57,148 nt of DNA from Candidatus Sulfuritelmatomonas gaucii (GCA_900290245.1 OKRB01000085.1:148337-205484); one strand, 5' to 3'. Shown: positions 9,183 to 18,720, counted from the stretch's first letter. Program-made: numbers and translations. The notes: generated by a model not told the origin, from the sequence alone.

Positions 9183-9893
9183 CTAGTCCGACATCAGCTC
9201 GCCCGGCAGAATCAGCCGCGTCCGCGGCAGCATCCCGCGCGATGCCGCGATGCCGAAGACCGCCAGCACGCCCACAAAGATCAGGAGCTTCATGAGGTTG
9301 TCGGTGCGCGTTTCCGGCAGCGTCTTCCATAGAACCAGCTCAACGGTTTGCGCCGCGGAGACTGCCCACACTGTACCGTAGAAATAGCGGCGTTCCCGCC
9401 CTTCGCCTTTGGTTGAAGGCGCTACGCGTGGCAGCTTGCCCAGCATGCCCAGCAGCAAAATCAGCGCGCAAACTGGCGAGTAGGCATAAAGGTAAATCTG
9501 TTTCAGGTGCCAAATGCCGGTGGCAGCGGCGTACGCTAACCCAGCCATGTTCAACAGCGCGAAATTCAACGCGGCGTTCCAGGCAAATGTGTAGCAAACG
9601 CGCCGGTAAAGGGGATTCGGCTTGTCCTCGTCGAAGCGCAGAATGTACGGTGCCGGTTCCACGCCCGGCAACTGCCCATAGTAGCCGGCGATGCCGGTCC
9701 CAATCAGAACCGCCGCCAGCCACGCCCAGTTGAGCCAGTGAAAGCCGCGGCTAAACAGGCTGAAGGTAAGCGGGCCCGGCGCAAGAAAAAATACCCAAAT
9801 CCAGATCGGCCAGTGAGCAAATCGGTAGTAGGTTTTGTTGTGGTGCCGGACCTTGCGATGGGCGGCATATTCAATCTTCCCTGTATAAGCCAT
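9183..9893 (-). CDS. Hypothetical polytopic membrane protein
   Basis: 236 residues with about six predicted membrane segments (for example WPIWIWVFFLAPGPLTFSLF near residue 28 and LLIFVGVLAVFGIAA near residue 208). The cytosolic N-terminus is basic with a HRKVRHHNKTYY stretch. I do not recognise a family. It lies upstream of and close to the 8512-9144 gene and downstream of the hydrolase gene, all on one strand, so a shared transcript is possible. Confidence 0.7.
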   Translation of the reverse strand: MAYTGKIEYAAHRKVRHHNKTYYRFAHWPIWIWVFFLAPGPLTFSLFSRGFHWLNWAWLAAVLIGTGIAGYYGQLPGVEPAPYILRFDEDKPNPLYRRVCYTFAWNAALNFALLNMAGLAYAAATGIWHLKQIYLYAYSPVCALILLLGMLGKLPRVAPSTKGEGRERRYFYGTVWAVSAAQTVELVLWKTLPETRTDNLMKLLIFVGVLAVFGIAASRGMLPRTRLILPGELMSD

Positions 9894-9990
9894 TTTTGTG
9901 AGTTTCGCAGAGCGGATATGAGTGCGTCAACCCGCGCAGATTGCAGCCAATCGAACCATGTATTTGCGACCGCCGCACCCCGCCGCCCCA

Positions 9991-10899
9991 TCACTGCCTC
10001 ACGAATTGCACCACCTTCGGCCCGATCTGGTCCGTGCACTCCAGCGGTGCCAAATGGCCGCACCCGGCAATTGCGTGAAGCTGTGATTGCGGGATGAGCT
10101 TGTGCATTGTCGCCGCCTGGTCAAGCGGAACAATGTGGTCTTCGGCGCCCCAAACAAGCAGCACCGGCATCTTCAGCTCCGGCAACAGTTGGTTTGTCAC
10201 ATCCTGCTCGGTCAGCATTGTCGCTAATGCCCGCTTCACTATCCAGCCGTTTCTCCGCGACAGTCGCAGAATATCTCGCGCCACAAAACCCGGCACGGGC
10301 TTGGGATGCGGCATTAGCAAAGCATCCAGCTGGTCAAGCTGTGCGGCGTTCGTCGGCGTGAACAGCCCGATACTCCACGACGGCTTCACGTCCAGGCCCG
10401 CCGCGTCAAACAGCATCAACCGCGAGATTCGCTCCGGATGCTCGGCCGCCACAAGTTGCGCGACCCAGCCGCCCATCGACCAGCCGCCAAGGTCCACCTG
10501 CTTCAGCCCCATCGCGTCCAGAAAGTCCACCGCCACCGCGGCCTCTTCATGCACGGAGTAGGGGAAATACTTCGGACTGTCGCTGCGCCCGAAGCCAATC
10601 AAATCCGGCATGTAAACGCGAAAGCCTGCCTTCGCCAGGTAGGGCGCCAGGTTGCGCCAGTCTTCGGCGCGGCCGCCCAGCCCATGCACCAGCACCACCG
10701 CCGGCCCGCTCGCAGGCCCTTCCGCCAGGTAGTGCATGCGATGCCCATCTACCCGCACCCAGTGGCTTTCCACTCCTGACAATTCCTCTTCCAGGTACAT
10801 CCAGCCGTCGAAGTAGCTTACCGGGCGTACGAGGAATCCAATTCCGGCAATGACTGCCGCTGCAATCGCGATCCAGAGCGCTTTCCATGCCCGTCTCAT
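9991..10899 (-). CDS. Alpha/beta hydrolase
   Basis: 302 residues. An N-terminal membrane anchor (WKALWIAIAAAVIAGIGFLV) is followed by an alpha/beta hydrolase fold: oxyanion region VLVHGLGG, nucleophile elbow GGWSMGG with the Ser, an Asp in LVWGAEDHIVP and a His in GCGHLAPLE. Esterase, lipase or C-C hydrolase activity toward a small ester is likely; the substrate is unknown. ATG 10899 is chosen over an upstream start because AGAAGG precedes it and it lies four bases after the stop of the Nudix gene, which suggests coupling. Confidence 0.85.
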   Translation of the reverse strand: MRRAWKALWIAIAAAVIAGIGFLVRPVSYFDGWMYLEEELSGVESHWVRVDGHRMHYLAEGPASGPAVVLVHGLGGRAEDWRNLAPYLAKAGFRVYMPDLIGFGRSDSPKYFPYSVHEEAAVAVDFLDAMGLKQVDLGGWSMGGWVAQLVAAEHPERISRLMLFDAAGLDVKPSWSIGLFTPTNAAQLDQLDALLMPHPKPVPGFVARDILRLSRRNGWIVKRALATMLTEQDVTNQLLPELKMPVLLVWGAEDHIVPLDQAATMHKLIPQSQLHAIAGCGHLAPLECTDQIGPKVVQFVRQ

Positions 10900-10903
10900 C
10901 GCA

Positions 10904-11371
10904 CTACCTTCTTTCTGATCGCAGCACTTGCTCCCTTTGCCAGCCTCTCTCAATCACCCGCACGGTCACCGGATCAACGATCAGCGCGCTGTGGCTGTTC
11001 CATTCCGCCCGCTCCACCCAGCGCACAGCATCCGCGTCCGACGCCGCCTGCAGCTTCCCGCCCATCACGCGGCAAAGGTAATCGGCAATCACGTAGTAGT
11101 AGCGCACCCGCTCGCCCTCGCGGTGGATCCGGTCCAAAACCTCAATCAGTTCGATGGGTTCCACCTCCAGCCCGGTTTCCTCCCTTACCTCGCGCACAAC
11201 CCCTTCGGACAGCGACTCGCCCACCTCCAGCGCGCCTCCAGGCAGCGTCCAATGGCCCTTCAGCGGTTCGCTCCCCCGCCGCACAAGCAGCACGCGGCCG
11301 TCGTCGACCACCACTGCGCCCACCCCGACCAGCGGCCTCTGCGGATATTCGCGTTCCATCTTCGCTTCCAT
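10904..11371 (-). CDS. Nudix hydrolase
   Basis: 155 residues with a complete Nudix box: GGALEVGESL, then REVREETGLEVE, matching G-x5-E-x7-REUxEExGU, which binds Mg and hydrolyses nucleoside diphosphates linked to another group. Closest in style to ADP-ribose or NADH-type pyrophosphatases, but specificity cannot be read from the sequence. It starts the transcript that continues with the alpha/beta hydrolase and diverges from the small HMA protein gene. Confidence 0.9.
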   Translation of the reverse strand: MEAKMEREYPQRPLVGVGAVVVDDGRVLLVRRGSEPLKGHWTLPGGALEVGESLSEGVVREVREETGLEVEPIELIEVLDRIHREGERVRYYYVIADYLCRVMGGKLQAASDADAVRWVERAEWNSHSALIVDPVTVRVIERGWQREQVLRSERR

Positions 11372-11479
11372 GCCTCAGGCTTTCCTGTCACTGCGCACCT
11401 GTCTGACGCTCCGCGGCGCAAACCGCACTCGAATCGTTCGTTTCCCGCTATCATCAAATAAAGACGAAAGCGAGGGGAA

Positions 11480-11686
11480 ATGGCTGAATTCACGTTGAAA
11501 ATTGACGGGATGCACTGCGCCTCCTGCGTGCGCCGCGTGAGCCAGGCGCTTTCCGCCACCGCTGGCGTGGCGCTGAACGAAGTCACCGTGGGAACCGCCA
11601 AGCTGAGCTCTGCTGAGCCCTTGCCTGTCGATGCCGCCATCGCCGCTCTCGCCAAGGCCGGCTTCGCTGCGCATCTGGAATCATAA
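11480..11686 (+). CDS. Heavy-metal-associated (HMA) domain protein, copper chaperone-like
   Basis: 68 residues forming a single HMA ferredoxin-like domain. GMHCASC supplies the two metal-binding cysteines. It lies 61 bases before the CopA-type ATPase, so it probably delivers Cu(I) to that pump in the cytoplasm. GAGGGG precedes the ATG closely. The fold call is firm; the copper preference is inferred from the neighbour. Confidence 0.88.
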   Translation: MAEFTLKIDGMHCASCVRRVSQALSATAGVALNEVTVGTAKLSSAEPLPVDAAIAALAKAGFAAHLES

Positions 11687-11747
11687 CGCCGTCATTGTGC
11701 CCGCATTGCGCATTGGCCCATTCATCGTTTCATGCAGGATCTGATCC

Positions 11748-14009
11748 TTGGCCTCGCACGCAACAGAATCGCTCACGCTTCCCGTCCTGGGCATGACCTG
11801 CGCCTCCTGCCAGCATCACGTGGAGGAGGCGCTGCGTTCCACAGCGGGGGTTGCGTCGGCGCGTGTCGATCTCATGGCCCATCGCGCCAGCGTGGTCTTC
11901 GATCCTGCGCTTGCCGCGCGACAACAGTTGGTTGAGGCCATTCGCGGTGCGGGATACGATGCGGTTCTTCCGCGCGCCGGCGACTCCGGCGTACACTCCC
12001 GTGACCTCGTTGCCGAATCCGCCTGGAAAGCGTGGATCACGCTCGCCGCCGGCGCGGTAGCGATGCTGCTCGAAATGCCGTTGGGCGCCGAAATGGGCGC
12101 TCTCGATCACTTCCTGATGCGGCTGCTGCCGTGGCTCTATGCGCTGCCTCCGAATCCAGTTCGCTGGGCTCTGCTTCTTTTCACAGCTGCGATTGTTGCC
12201 TGGGCAGGCCGCAGCATCTACGTGAGCGCCATTCGCGCCCTGCGCCACGGCGCCACCAACATGAACACGCTGGTGAGTCTCGGCACTGCGGCGGCCTTCA
12301 TCTATTCCGCCTTTGCCACCATCGCGCCGGCTCCCAGCCGCCGGGTCTACTACGATGCAGTTCTGCTGATCCTCGGCTTCCTTTTGCTGGGCAAGAGTCT
12401 TGAAAGCCGTGCCAAGCGCCGCGCCCTTGCTGCGCTCGATTCGCTTTCTCGCCTGCGACCGGTCACCGCCCGTCGCGTGGTCGAAGGCATTGAAACCATG
12501 GTTCCGCTTGAAGAGGTTCGCCCGGGCGACAGCATCGTGGTCCTGCCCGGCGAGCGTTTCCCGGTCGACGCAACCATTCTTGAAGGCTGCACCACGGTAG
12601 ATGAGTCCATGCTCACCGGCGAATCTACTCCTCTTGAACGCGAGCCCGGCGGCAAGGTTCTCGCCGGCTCGCTCAACTACGACGGCGCCATAGTCTGCCG
12701 TGCGGAGTCACTGGGCGAAGCCACCGTACTCGCGCAAATCGCCCGCATGGTCGATGAGGCTCAAAGTTCGCGGGCGCCCATGGAGCGGCTCGCCGATCGC
12801 GCCAGCTCCATCTTCGTCCCCGTTGTGCTCGTTCTAGCCGCAATCACGTTTATCGTATGGCTCCTGGTCGCGCATTCGTTCCAGCTTGCTCTCGCCAACA
12901 CAGTTTCCGTTCTAGTTGTCGCGTGCCCCTGCGCCATGGGCCTGGCCGTGCCTGCCGCGCTCACCGTAGCCGTCGGGCGTGGCGCGCAGCTTGGCGTGCT
13001 CTTCAAAGGCGGAGAAGCCCTCGAACGCCTCGCGCATCTCGACGTCATCGTTCTCGACAAGACCGGCACGCTGACCGTGGGCCATCCGGTCCTGGACGCA
13101 GTGCACCCGCTGGGCGGATACGCAGAGAATGACCTGCTTCGCATCGCCGCGGCCGCCGAAGAGCGCTCGAATCATCCGCTCGCCCACGCTTTGGTTGACT
13201 CCGCGCGAGCGCTCGGCCTCACCTGGACGCCCGCGGACGATGTCCAGATCTTCCCCGGCCGGGGCCTCTCAGCACGCGTTGAAGGCTACGATTGTCTCCT
13301 CGGCAACGAAGCGGTCTTCCGCGAGTATTCCATCGCGCTTCCCGCCGCAGCGTCTCCGCCGCAACTGGGATTCACGCGCCTCTGGATGGCCCTCGACAAC
13401 AAGCCCGCCGCCTATTTCGACGCTCGCGATGCGCTTCGTCCCGACGCAGCCGAGGCCGTCACCGCATTGCACCGAACTGGCCTGCGTGTGCTCATGCTCA
13501 CCGGCGACTCTGCTGCCGCGGCCGCTCCCATCGCGCGCCAGGCTGGAATCACGGAGATCGAAGCCGCCCTCGATCCCGCCGGCAAGCTGGCCCGAATTCG
13601 CGAGTTGCAGCAATCCGGCCGGCGCGTCGCCATGGTCGGCGATGGCGTCAACGATGCCGCTGCGCTCGCGCAGGCCGATGCCGGTATTGCCATGGGCGCC
13701 GGCGCCGATCTTGCCCAGGAGGCCGGCGATGTTCTGCTGCTGCGCACGCGGCCCTCCGCCATTCCCGCCGCGCTTGCCCTTGCCCGCCAAACCCTCCGCA
13801 TCATGCGCCAGAATCTCGGATGGGCCGTCGGCTACAACCTCATTGGCATTCCTCTTGCCGCGGGTCTTCTGTACCCGGCCTTTCACATCGCGCTCACGCC
13901 CTGGATGGCCGCTGCCGCCATGGCCTTCAGCTCAGTGTGTGTTCTTGCCAATAGCCTGCGTCTGCGGCGTTGGCAGCCTGACGCACTTCCTGCGCTCAAG
14001 ACACGCTAA
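11748..14009 (+). CDS. copA: Copper-translocating P-type ATPase
   Basis: 753 residues, a P1B-1 ATPase. One HMA domain (GMTCASC) sits at residues about 10-75. Then come membrane helices, the actuator motif LTGEST, the ion-path ACPCAMG, the phosphorylation site DKTGT, the SNHPLAHA HP motif and GDGVND. The CPC motif is that of Cu(I)/Ag(I) exporters. The start is a TTG at 11748 with AGGAT seven bases before; a later start would cut into the HMA domain. It follows the small HMA protein on the same strand and likely exports copper to the periplasm. Confidence 0.93.
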   Translation: MASHATESLTLPVLGMTCASCQHHVEEALRSTAGVASARVDLMAHRASVVFDPALAARQQLVEAIRGAGYDAVLPRAGDSGVHSRDLVAESAWKAWITLAAGAVAMLLEMPLGAEMGALDHFLMRLLPWLYALPPNPVRWALLLFTAAIVAWAGRSIYVSAIRALRHGATNMNTLVSLGTAAAFIYSAFATIAPAPSRRVYYDAVLLILGFLLLGKSLESRAKRRALAALDSLSRLRPVTARRVVEGIETMVPLEEVRPGDSIVVLPGERFPVDATILEGCTTVDESMLTGESTPLEREPGGKVLAGSLNYDGAIVCRAESLGEATVLAQIARMVDEAQSSRAPMERLADRASSIFVPVVLVLAAITFIVWLLVAHSFQLALANTVSVLVVACPCAMGLAVPAALTVAVGRGAQLGVLFKGGEALERLAHLDVIVLDKTGTLTVGHPVLDAVHPLGGYAENDLLRIAAAAEERSNHPLAHALVDSARALGLTWTPADDVQIFPGRGLSARVEGYDCLLGNEAVFREYSIALPAAASPPQLGFTRLWMALDNKPAAYFDARDALRPDAAEAVTALHRTGLRVLMLTGDSAAAAAPIARQAGITEIEAALDPAGKLARIRELQQSGRRVAMVGDGVNDAAALAQADAGIAMGAGADLAQEAGDVLLLRTRPSAIPAALALARQTLRIMRQNLGWAVGYNLIGIPLAAGLLYPAFHIALTPWMAAAAMAFSSVCVLANSLRLRRWQPDALPALKTR

Positions 14010-14029
14010 ACTAGCTTCGGGGTCAGTTC

Positions 14030-16372
14030 GTGCGCATTCTCACCCGCTACATCCTCGGCGAGATCATCTCTCTCACCCTCATTGGCTTCGCTCTCTTCAC
14101 CTTCATCCTTTTTATCCCCTACCTTCCTCACATTCTTGAGGTGGTGGTGCGCAGCAGTTCCACATGGTCTGATGTCGCTCAGGTCTTTCTCTTCACGCTG
14201 CCCAACCTGTTCAAAGTCACCATTCCCATGGCGGTGCTCTGGGGCCTGCTGCTGGGCTACAGCCGGCTCGCTTCCGACAGCGAAATCATTGCCATGCGCG
14301 CCTCCGGCCTGGGCATCGGCTACTTCGTCCGCGTCGCTTCCATCGTCGCTATCACAGGCACGCTGCTCGGTCTGGGCAATTCCATTTATCTTGCGCCACG
14401 CTCCAATCAGGCCATCGTTGCGTTGGAGCAATCTCTTGAGAAATCGCAGGCCTCCTTCGAAATTCAGCCGCACGTCTTCTACGAAGACTTTCGTGATTAC
14501 GTGCTCTACGTGCAGGACGTGCGCTCCGGCGCGGGCGCGGCCAACTGGGTCCATGTCTTCATGGCCGACGTCAGCGATCCTGCCAATCCCATCGTCACCA
14601 CCGCGGAATCTGCCACCGTTGTCAATGACAATTCGCAGGAATTGATCATGCGCCTGCGCAATGGTCTTCGTGACGAGACCGTTGCCGATCAGCCCGGCCA
14701 GTCAAACATCTCCACCTTCAACACCACCGACATGCCATTGGCCCTGGGCCAGCAAAACGACATTCATCTGGGACGATTGGAAACCGCCCTCTATGCGATG
14801 CCGTTCAGCTCTCTCCTCCAGCGCGTTCACGGTCCCGATGGCAAGCGATATCTCATCGAGTTGCACAACCGCTTTGCGTATCCTGTCGCCTGCCTGGTGC
14901 TCATGCTGGTGGGAGTTCCGCTTGGTGTCTCTTCGCGCCGGGGTGGCAAAAGCTCCGGCTTCGTCTTTACCATCCTGCTGGTCTTCGTCTATTACTTCCT
15001 CTCTTCAACAGGTATCGCGCTCGGACAACAAAACCGGCTTCCGGCTTTTCTGGCCGTGTGGTCGGCCAATCTGCTCTTTGCCGCCGCCGGCGTATTCCTG
15101 CTTTGGCAAATGGCTACCGGTGGCCGCATCCTAAGCGCCATCTCGGTGTGGATCTCCCGCCTTCCTAAGCTCAAGGCCCCCGCCAAGCCCAACGGATTTC
15201 CCCTGTCCGGCCTTCTTGATCGAATTCAGCCCCGCGCGCCGCGAAGCGTGCCTCGCAGCATCTTCCCGCGCATCCTCGACGCCTACATCGTTCGCGAGTT
15301 CCTCACCATCTTCTTTGTGGTCCTATCGGGCTTTGTCCTGCTCATGATCGTGTTTACATTCTTCGACCTGGTCGGCGACATTCTCCGCAACCACATCTCT
15401 CTCGCCATCGTGGGCGAGTACCTCGTCAATCTCACGCCCAGCATGCTTTATCAGATCGCCCCACTCGCCGTTCTCATCGCCGCTTTGGTCACCTTTGGCG
15501 TCCTCAACCGTAACAGCGAGATCGTGGCCATCAAAGCCACCGGAATCAGCCTCTATCGGCTGGTCATTCCCATCGTTGCCATCGCCATTGGCCTGGCCGT
15601 GAGCCTTTTTCTTTTTGACCAGTACTATTTGCCTCAGGCCAATCGCCGCCAGGAGGCCTTGCGCAACATCATCAAGGGCCGTCCGCCGCAGACCTACCTC
15701 AACCCGAATGAAAAATGGATCTTCGGCCAGAAGCCGCTTCCCGGCGAGCCGGGCCACATCTTCTACTACGAATTCTTCGATCCCGTCAGCAACGAATTCG
15801 CCAACATCTCCGTCTTCGAGTTCGACCCATCCTCCTTCCAGCTCACACGTCGCGTTTTTGCCCGCCGCGCCATCTGGAACCCGGATTCCAACGTTTGGCT
15901 CTTCCAAAGCGGCTGGGTGCTCGACATCCAGGGTGCCGAACCGAAGGCCTACCGCAATTTTCTCGAGACATCATTGCCTGAGATTCATTCGGGTCCCGAC
16001 TACTTCAAGAAAGAAGCCCTGCAATCGCAGGAAATGAATTTTGGCCAGCTCAACCGCTATATTCGCGACCTGCGCCAAAGCGGATTCGATACCAAGCGCC
16101 TCAGTGTCCAGCTATGGGATAAGCTCTCCTACCCTATGATCGCCGTCGTCATGGCTGTTCTCGCCATCCCCTTCGCGCTCTCCATGGGCCGCCGCGGCTC
16201 GCTCAGCGGCATCGCCATCGCCATCGCCGTCGCGCTCGCTTACTGGGTCATCAATCTCATGTTTGAAGCCATGGGCAACGTCAATTACCTGCCCGCCGTA
16301 ATGGCCGCCTGGTCCGCTGACGTACTCTTCGCCCTCGCCGGCGGCTACCTGCTGCTGCGCACACCCACCTAG
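14030..16372 (+). CDS. Fused LptF-LptG type lipopolysaccharide export permease
   Basis: 780 residues, about twice a normal LptF or LptG. Residues 1-365 form one YjgP/YjgQ permease (ILTRYILGEI... with membrane segments, a periplasmic part and RFAYPVACLVLMLVGVPLG). Residues about 410-780 form a second (RILDAYIVREFLTIFF, DKLSYPMIAVVMAVLAIPFA). In Gram-negatives LptF and LptG are separate and pair with LptB to lift lipopolysaccharide from the inner membrane. The GTG start at 14030 follows a GGGG-containing stretch. The next gene is an MsbA-like exporter. Confidence 0.9.
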   Translation: MRILTRYILGEIISLTLIGFALFTFILFIPYLPHILEVVVRSSSTWSDVAQVFLFTLPNLFKVTIPMAVLWGLLLGYSRLASDSEIIAMRASGLGIGYFVRVASIVAITGTLLGLGNSIYLAPRSNQAIVALEQSLEKSQASFEIQPHVFYEDFRDYVLYVQDVRSGAGAANWVHVFMADVSDPANPIVTTAESATVVNDNSQELIMRLRNGLRDETVADQPGQSNISTFNTTDMPLALGQQNDIHLGRLETALYAMPFSSLLQRVHGPDGKRYLIELHNRFAYPVACLVLMLVGVPLGVSSRRGGKSSGFVFTILLVFVYYFLSSTGIALGQQNRLPAFLAVWSANLLFAAAGVFLLWQMATGGRILSAISVWISRLPKLKAPAKPNGFPLSGLLDRIQPRAPRSVPRSIFPRILDAYIVREFLTIFFVVLSGFVLLMIVFTFFDLVGDILRNHISLAIVGEYLVNLTPSMLYQIAPLAVLIAALVTFGVLNRNSEIVAIKATGISLYRLVIPIVAIAIGLAVSLFLFDQYYLPQANRRQEALRNIIKGRPPQTYLNPNEKWIFGQKPLPGEPGHIFYYEFFDPVSNEFANISVFEFDPSSFQLTRRVFARRAIWNPDSNVWLFQSGWVLDIQGAEPKAYRNFLETSLPEIHSGPDYFKKEALQSQEMNFGQLNRYIRDLRQSGFDTKRLSVQLWDKLSYPMIAVVMAVLAIPFALSMGRRGSLSGIAIAIAVALAYWVINLMFEAMGNVNYLPAVMAAWSADVLFALAGGYLLLRTPT

Positions 16373-16462
16373 GCAGGGAACAGGGATCAGGGAACATCGT
16401 TGGGTTGATTGACATCGTAAGCGAATTTCGGGGTCCATCAAAGCTCCCGGTACAATAAACCC

Positions 16463-18310
16463 ATGCTCGGCGACCTCGCCCCCCTCTACAGCTACATGCG
16501 CCGCTACCGCTGGGGATACGTGTGGGGCACCCTCGCCTGCGTCGGCACCAACATCGTCTCCGTCCAGTTCCCCCGCGTTCTGGGCATGGCCATCGACCGC
16601 ATCGAGAAGAGCGCCAGCCGCGAACTCATCCTCATCTTTGCCTTGATCCTGGTCGCCATCAGCCTCGTCAAAGGCATCTTCCTCTACGCCCAGCGCTGGA
16701 TCCTCATCGGCATCTCGCGCGAAATCGAGTTCGACCTGCGCAACGACCTCTTTCGCAAGCTCGAGATCCAGGATTCCGGCTTCTACCAGCGCTACCGCAC
16801 CGGCGACATCATGGCCCGCATGACCAATGACTTGAACGCGGTGCGCATGCTGCTGGGCCCGGCGCTCATGTACAGCGCCAATACCGTCTTCCTAACGGTA
16901 TTTGCGCTCTTCTTCATGCTGCGCATCAGCCCCTACCTCACGCTGGTCGCGCTCGCGCCCATGCCGCTGGCCAGCATCGTCATCCAGTACCTCGGTCGCA
17001 AGATTCACGAGCGCTTCGAGCGCATCCAGGCCAGCTTCTCCGACATCTCCGCGCAGGCCCAGGAAAACTACTCCGGCGTGCGCCTGGTCCGCGCCTTCGC
17101 GCGCGAGGAGTCCGAGATCGGGCGCTTCGAACGGCTCAACCGCCAATACATCAGCCGCGCCCTCCGCCTTGTTCAACTCATGGGCATGCTCTGGCCCTCG
17201 CTCGAGTTCATTCTCGGCATCTCCATGATCATTACCCTGCTGGCAGGCGGGCACCAGGTCCTTGCGAATCACATCACCGTTGGCCAGTTCGTCGCCTTCA
17301 GCACTTACATGATCCTGCTCATCTGGCCCATCATCGCCGTGGGTTGGGTCATCAACATCTTCCAGCGCGGCACCGCCTCAGTAACGCGCATCGACGAACT
17401 GCTCAAATCCGAGCCGGCCATCGACGACCGTGCCGCCGATCCTGCCATTCCCGCGGATCAGGTGCTCCAGGGCGAAATCGAATTCCGCCATCTCACGTTC
17501 AGTTACGATGACACGCCCGCGCAAACTCCAGCCCTCGACCCGACAGGCAAAGACCTATCCGCGGCGCCCCTGCTCCTCCATCTCACAGACAAAGATCGAT
17601 CCGTAGCAGCCCCAGTCTTGCGCGACGTCTCCCTTCACGTTCCCGCCGGCTCGAGTCTGGCTATCGTGGGTCCCACCGGTTGCGGCAAATCCACGCTCGT
17701 CAACCTGATCACGCGCATCTATGAAGCCCCCGAAGGCACGCTCCTCATCGACGGCCGCCCCGTGCGCGAATACCCGCTGGCCGTCCTGCGGCGCAATATC
17801 GGCATGGTGCCCCAGGAGACATTCCTCTTCAGCGAAACCATTCGCGAAAACCTCGCCTTCGGCGCGCCCCAGGCCGCGGACGAGGAGCTTCTCGACGCGG
17901 CCGAAGCCGCCCATATCCGTATGGAGTTCGAGGAGTTCCCGCAAGGCTTTCAGACCATGGTCGGCGAGCGCGGCGTCACGCTTTCTGGCGGGCAAAAGCA
18001 GCGCTCCGCCATCGCCCGCGCCCTGCTGCGCCGTCCCGCCATCCTCATCCTCGATGACGCGCTGGCCAGCGTTGATACCTACACGGAAGAGCGCATCCTC
18101 GGCGGCCTGCGCAAATTCACGGCGAACACAACCACGATCCTCATCTCCCACCGAGTGTCGACCGTGCGCAATGCCGATCGCATCGCCGTGCTCGACAAGG
18201 GACGCATCGTTGAAATCGGCGGCCACGACGAACTGCTCGCCCTCGACGGCTACTATGCCGGCCTCTTCCACAAGCAGCAGCTCGAAGAAGAGCTAACCGT
18301 CGCCGGCTAA
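16463..18310 (+). CDS. MsbA-like ABC exporter (fused permease and ATPase)
   Basis: 615 residues. Residues about 15-310 form six membrane helices of an ABC exporter; the ATPase domain follows with Walker A GPTGCGKST, signature LSGGQKQR and Walker B ILILDDALAS. Its place after an LptFG permease suggests lipid A-core flipping, but multidrug export is possible. An odd stretch of about 30 residues lies between the A-loop (FSYDD) and VLRDVSL, where the domain is usually continuous; its DNA has two imperfect copies of one unit (17543-17613). A TACAAT box ends six bases before the ATG. Confidence 0.88.
   Translation: MLGDLAPLYSYMRRYRWGYVWGTLACVGTNIVSVQFPRVLGMAIDRIEKSASRELILIFALILVAISLVKGIFLYAQRWILIGISREIEFDLRNDLFRKLEIQDSGFYQRYRTGDIMARMTNDLNAVRMLLGPALMYSANTVFLTVFALFFMLRISPYLTLVALAPMPLASIVIQYLGRKIHERFERIQASFSDISAQAQENYSGVRLVRAFAREESEIGRFERLNRQYISRALRLVQLMGMLWPSLEFILGISMIITLLAGGHQVLANHITVGQFVAFSTYMILLIWPIIAVGWVINIFQRGTASVTRIDELLKSEPAIDDRAADPAIPADQVLQGEIEFRHLTFSYDDTPAQTPALDPTGKDLSAAPLLLHLTDKDRSVAAPVLRDVSLHVPAGSSLAIVGPTGCGKSTLVNLITRIYEAPEGTLLIDGRPVREYPLAVLRRNIGMVPQETFLFSETIRENLAFGAPQAADEELLDAAEAAHIRMEFEEFPQGFQTMVGERGVTLSGGQKQRSAIARALLRRPAILILDDALASVDTYTEERILGGLRKFTANTTTILISHRVSTVRNADRIAVLDKGRIVEIGGHDELLALDGYYAGLFHKQQLEEELTVAG
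17543..17613 (+). repeat. Repeat pair inserted in the ABC exporter ATPase domain
   Basis: Two related segments, 17543-17570 (ACAGGCAAAGACCTATCCG) and 17585-17613 (ACAGACAAAGATCGATCCG), are in frame. They resemble the reverse complement of the inner hairpin of the repeat at 31721-31748 (CAGACAAAGACCCATCTG). Confidence 0.55.
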
Positions 18311-18345
18311 CGCATTTCCGTTCGAAGTGGAAAGAACGAAGTCCC

Positions 18346-18392
18346 GGGTGCCCCATCCTCGCGACGTCTTTGTTCTTGTCGCTAGGGTGGGG
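18346..18392 (+). repeat. Family B hairpin repeat, copy 2
   Basis: Outer stem CCCCATCCT with AGGGTGGGG, inner stem GCGAC with GTCGC. Its right arm overlaps the 3' end of the minus-strand gene at 18382-18720 and supplies its stop codon. Confidence 0.85.
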
Positions 18393-18720
18393 TAGTGAAA
18401 TACCCACGCGCATCGCGTCGAAACAGCAGCCATGCAATCGCCGCCAGAATCAGCGTGTGAATCACAACCAAGCGCACGACCGGCCAACTGATCGCCACGT
18501 GAAACGCCATCCAAGCCAGCGCCAGCCATCGCGCCCAGTTGTGGCCCAGCAGCATGAAGACTCCCGCAACCAAAGCCAGCAACTCGGTCAGCTCAATCCA
18601 GATGTCGTCCCGGTGAAAGACCAAATGCTGCGGAAAGTGATGAACGAGCCCAACCAGGCCCACCACAATAAACAGGCAGCTGATAACCCATACAGCGATC
18701 GGACGTTTCTTCGCGCCCAT
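18382..18720 (-). CDS. Small polytopic membrane protein
   Basis: 112 residues with four predicted membrane segments (AVWVISCLFIVVGLVGLVHH first, LVVIHTLILAAIAWLLF last). No family recognised; the layout resembles small DoxX-like or DUF membrane proteins. ATG 18720 is preferred because GGAGG lies six bases before it; the open frame upstream is not protein-like. The last residues and the stop codon come from a family B repeat arm, so the original C-terminus may have been replaced. Confidence 0.7.
   Translation of the reverse strand: MGAKKRPIAVWVISCLFIVVGLVGLVHHFPQHLVFHRDDIWIELTELLALVAGVFMLLGHNWARWLALAWMAFHVAISWPVVRLVVIHTLILAAIAWLLFRRDARGYFTTPP

Noticed and set aside
16409..16462. TTGACA at 16409 and TACAAT at 16451 before the ABC exporter gene as a promoter
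   Set aside because: The spacing is 36 bases, far from 17. TACAAT alone, six bases before the ATG, could suggest a leaderless transcript but lacks a -35 box.
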